Assembly (NCBI RefSeq): GCF_047496725.1
Contig: NC_132983.1
Location: 4,689,501-4,753,500, forward strand
Direction of reading: 5' to 3'
Origin: Anoplolepis gracilipes
Taxonomy: Eukaryota; Arthropoda; Insecta; Hymenoptera; Formicidae
Length of the DNA stretch: 64,000 bases
In this document: one piece after another, positions 61,201 through 64,000 of the stretch
Layout: each line of letters begins with the position of its first letter
How positions within the stretch are numbered: position 1 is the stretch's first letter
Program-made: the position numbers and the translations under genes
The notes under the pieces: model-generated
What the model saw: only the letters and a program-made list of their open reading frames with translations
Told to the model about the DNA's origin: nothing
The model's database searches: none

Positions 61201-64000
61201 CGTGACTTGTATTTCTTTGTCTTATCCTTCCGTTTGTCGCGTGACCTCGACAACGACCGCCTCGATCGTCGTCTAGGTGACAGCGATCGTTGTCGCTTAC
61301 GCGACAGTGACCGCGATCGTCTTCGAGAAATCGAGTGTCGTCTCGAGAGAGATCGTCTACGCGAAACAGATCGTCTTCGCGAAGTCTTGCGTTTGGTACG
61401 GGATGACGACCTCTTGCGTGAGATTGAACGGCACGATCTAGAATAGGATCGACCGCGATCTCTCGACCAGGACAATCGAAGACGGGATCTGCTCCTGGAC
61501 CGTCCCTTTGAATACGACCGACTCCGTCGATCTCTCGAGCCCGATCGAATCTTGTCCGACGATCGACTTCTTGATCTGCTTCGCGACTTTTCCCTGATAT
61601 CCCTACCGTACTCATCCTTTCTCGGTCGCGACGGTTTCTCGGCCACAATCTTCCTCACGTCATATCGCGGAAGCTCCTTTCTCTTCTCCTTCTTCTTACC
61701 TACCTCTTTCGTCTTTTTCTTGGAAGACTTATCCTTATCTTTGTCCTTCTCTTTCTCCTTCGACTTGGATCGTTTGTCCTTGTCGCGGTATGGTCTTTCT
61801 TTCGTGCTTTTCGAGAGCTTTTTCCACGCGACTAGATTATCCGACGAAATGTTTTCCTTGTTCTTCTCCGTACTTTCTTTACTCTTTTCCTTCTTGTCCT
61901 TCTTCTTTTTTCTTTTATTATCCTCTTCTTCTTTCTCTTCTTTAGATTTTTCGCGTTCCTTTGTATTCAATTTGCTATCATCCGGTATTTCACCGTCCTC
62001 CATCTCCTTTTCCTTGCGTAATGCCAAGGCGTTTAATTCTTCCTCGAAATTTATCGCCTCGTCGGTCTCGGATATAGCTTCGGTACCTAATTCGGCGTAA
62101 CCCGCCGGTGGTGTCCTACAATCGTCGAGGTCATCATTCGTCTTATCTTTCGTTGGAGTGATTGGCTCCAAGCCGACCTCAAACGACGCCGCGCGTCGTT
62201 CCGATGCTTGCGAACCCTCGTCCCTCACAGGTAATTCGTCTTTGCAAGGTGTGTAAGCGCCATCCGAATCCCAGTTGCTGTCGGTCGGCGCAGGCGGATC
62301 GTCCTCTAACTTATCCTTTTCTATTGGGAATTGCTCGATGTCGTCATCTACCACCGTCTCCGTCGAGAAGCTCGCTTTTTCCTGCAACTGCTGCAACGGA
62401 TCCTCGTTAAGTTCGCTCGATGCGTCATTTTCCTTATCTTCGCAATTCATAGCAGGCTTGTCCCTACGGCTGCTGGGCGAACGATCATAGTCTTCGCTGC
62501 TCGACTCTCGTTCCTGTGAATCGTCGTCGCACGCGCTCGCTTCGCCTTGTAATACATCGTTAGAATAGCTCAATCCGGCTTTGCTCGTTGTTGCATCGTT
62601 ACCTTCCTGCGAGTCCTCCTTGCACTCTATATTCAATTCACCGTCATCCAACTTTCTTGGAGATAACCGAAAAGCGGACGATACCATACTCTCCGTGACC
62701 GCAATGTTCTCATCTTCCGTCGCTGTCGGTTGCGGTGAAGTTTCCTGTTCGCCTTCTTCTTCTTCTTCTTCCTCTCTGCTGGGCGACGCGACGTCACTAT
62801 GTCTCGATTTCGTCTCATCCAACTTGGCAGCTTCCTCATCTGACAAGCTTTCCGAACCGAGTTCTTCGCTTTCGCGTCGACTAGGAAATTGGAGTGATGT
62901 ATTCTTTTTAAGCGAGCTCGGTGTAGCAATTTCTGTCGACATATTCTTTTCATCCTCTTCAAGTCGCGGTCCTATCAACTGGTTCAATGCTATCGGCGAT
63001 TTTATTGCCGTGGATTCCATTGTTGACTTGGACGAACTGACATTCTTGTCACCATCTCGCTCTTGCTGCTGCTGCTGCTGCTGTTGCTGTTGCTCGTCGA
63101 TCGGCGGTGCCATCGCTGCTTTTTTCTGATGAAAACTCGCATTCTGCGAGTTTACACTGTGATCGTCGGAATGCAGCCCGCTCAGCCGGTTGTTTAGTCT
63201 TAGTTTGTAGCCGATCTTGAAGGTAATCTTGCCGCGGTGCGAATCGTGCGAGATCTTTTTCGGTGGTATCTTACTCAAAGTTTGTCGCTCTTTTTGCAGG
63301 GCCTCGAGATAAGGGTCGGCAGGTTCGGGAGGCACATCCGGTAGATCGCACGCTTGGATGTCTCCCACGATGATATCATCATCGTCGGGAATATTAGGCG
63401 GTAATGGCGGTGGTTGAAGTGGTCCGAGCTGCTGCGATAGTTCCTGTTCCGTGTGCCTAGCCACATCCATAGTCTGCGAAGAGTAAATGGAGAAATTCGG
63501 ACAGTCTGACTGGGAGTCATTGTCGTCGTCGTCGTCATATGCGGTCAGTCGAATAGGTTCTTGTCGAATAGATCGTTCTCTACTTTCAGCTGCTGTTGCA
63601 ACTGCTGGCATCGGAGGATAACTTGTAGTAGAAATCAACAACGGTGTAACCGGCATTGGTATATTACAATTATCTAGACTGTTTCGCGATACTTGCACCT
63701 TCTCGAGCACCATCTTCTCATCTATCAAAGCAGCAGCGTCGTCGTTACTATCACTGTCAGCAGCGAATGGATCGTACTTGTCACCGCTCGTCGGTAAGTC
63801 TTTCGGCGTGTCCTCCTTATGACTGTCATCAATCACCAACTCCTGCTCGCTGTCATTGTCCTTGTCACTTCTAGAGTTTTCTTCAAAATCCAACAAACCA
63901 GACGGCGGTTCCGGTGGTGGCAACAGAATCATCGAACCGTTGCTATGAAGTTCTTCCTGTACGTCACAATCAGGTTTGGATGGCGGCTCGATGTCGCAGT
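58266..64000 (-). CDS. PHRF1: PHD and RING finger protein 1 (PHRF1), C-terminal part
   Basis: SR-related nuclear protein; the family has an N-terminal RING and PHD finger, here beyond the right edge. Visible exons: 59526-64000 (open to the edge), 58960-59413, 58725-58822, 58508-58636 and 58266-58391, about 1,759 aa with all phases consistent. The large exon holds acidic and Ser-rich segments, a 10-Gln run (63063-63092), a conserved block FKIGYKLRLNNRLSG, Lys/Glu-rich stretches, a long Arg/Ser region (about 61030-61560) and an 18-Glu run (60114-60167). The last three exons encode the conserved C-terminal domain with LQILDDLPSSAVEMQVKDKF, LNRQERVVEEVKL and KPHYTKKHVTKEEYKDIM. That domain, together with the SR region, identifies PHRF1. 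Members associate with the RNA polymerase II C-terminal domain and act as ubiquitin ligases. Stop codon TAA at 58266-58268. Confidence 0.88.

Overview
The window looks like nuclear DNA of an insect, most likely a hymenopteran such as an ant. It has AT-rich non-coding DNA, short GT-AG introns, GC-richer exons and insect-type versions of conserved animal proteins. This is inferred from gene content and composition; no taxon marker was available. I rebuilt the gene models by hand from reading frames and splice-site phase. In every multi-exon model the exon lengths sum to a whole number of codons (PHRF1 is open at the window edge).

Layout. 1-14,150 holds no gene I can support. It is AT-rich, with a probable terminal-inverted-repeat element, smaller inverted repeats, a duplicated 137-bp segment and a few GC-richer patches with perfect hairpins. 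14,543-22,248 (+) is the TDP-43 gene (TBPH), four coding exons. Its 5.3-kb third intron contains a 326-codon GC-rich open frame preceded by an in-phase splice acceptor and followed by a poly(A) signal. 22.9-30.5 kb is AT-rich and apparently gene-free. 30,689-40,934 (+) is pecanex (pcx), 16 coding exons and 2,314 aa, with several upstream ATGs and a long 3' region. 44,363-44,782 (-) is a mitochondrial thioredoxin; 45,081-45,871 (-) is TMEM218. 46,272-47,373 (+) is an unnamed 185-aa tail-anchored protein that shares a roughly 400-bp divergent promoter region with TMEM218. 48,347-50,192 (+) is synaptogyrin. 53,729-55,491 (-) is the CCA-adding enzyme TRNT1. 58,266-64,000 (-) is the C-terminal part of PHRF1, whose 5' part lies beyond the right edge.

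The main discovery candidate is in TBPH. The intronic frame can be spliced in phase onto exon 3. That would give a TDP-43 variant with the N-terminal domain, NLS and RRM1, but with RRM2 and the usual Gly-rich tail replaced by a 325-aa Tyr/Arg-rich low-complexity tail. A 127-nt UG-rich tract, the RNA type TDP-43 is known to bind, lies about 200 nt upstream of that exon, and the competing exon 4 acceptor is also UG-rich. Together these suggest a self-regulated switch between two C-termini. This is inference from sequence and needs RNA evidence.

Most other genes are housekeeping or neuronal and show no operon-like organisation. Neighbourhood gives little functional information beyond the divergent TMEM218 pair.
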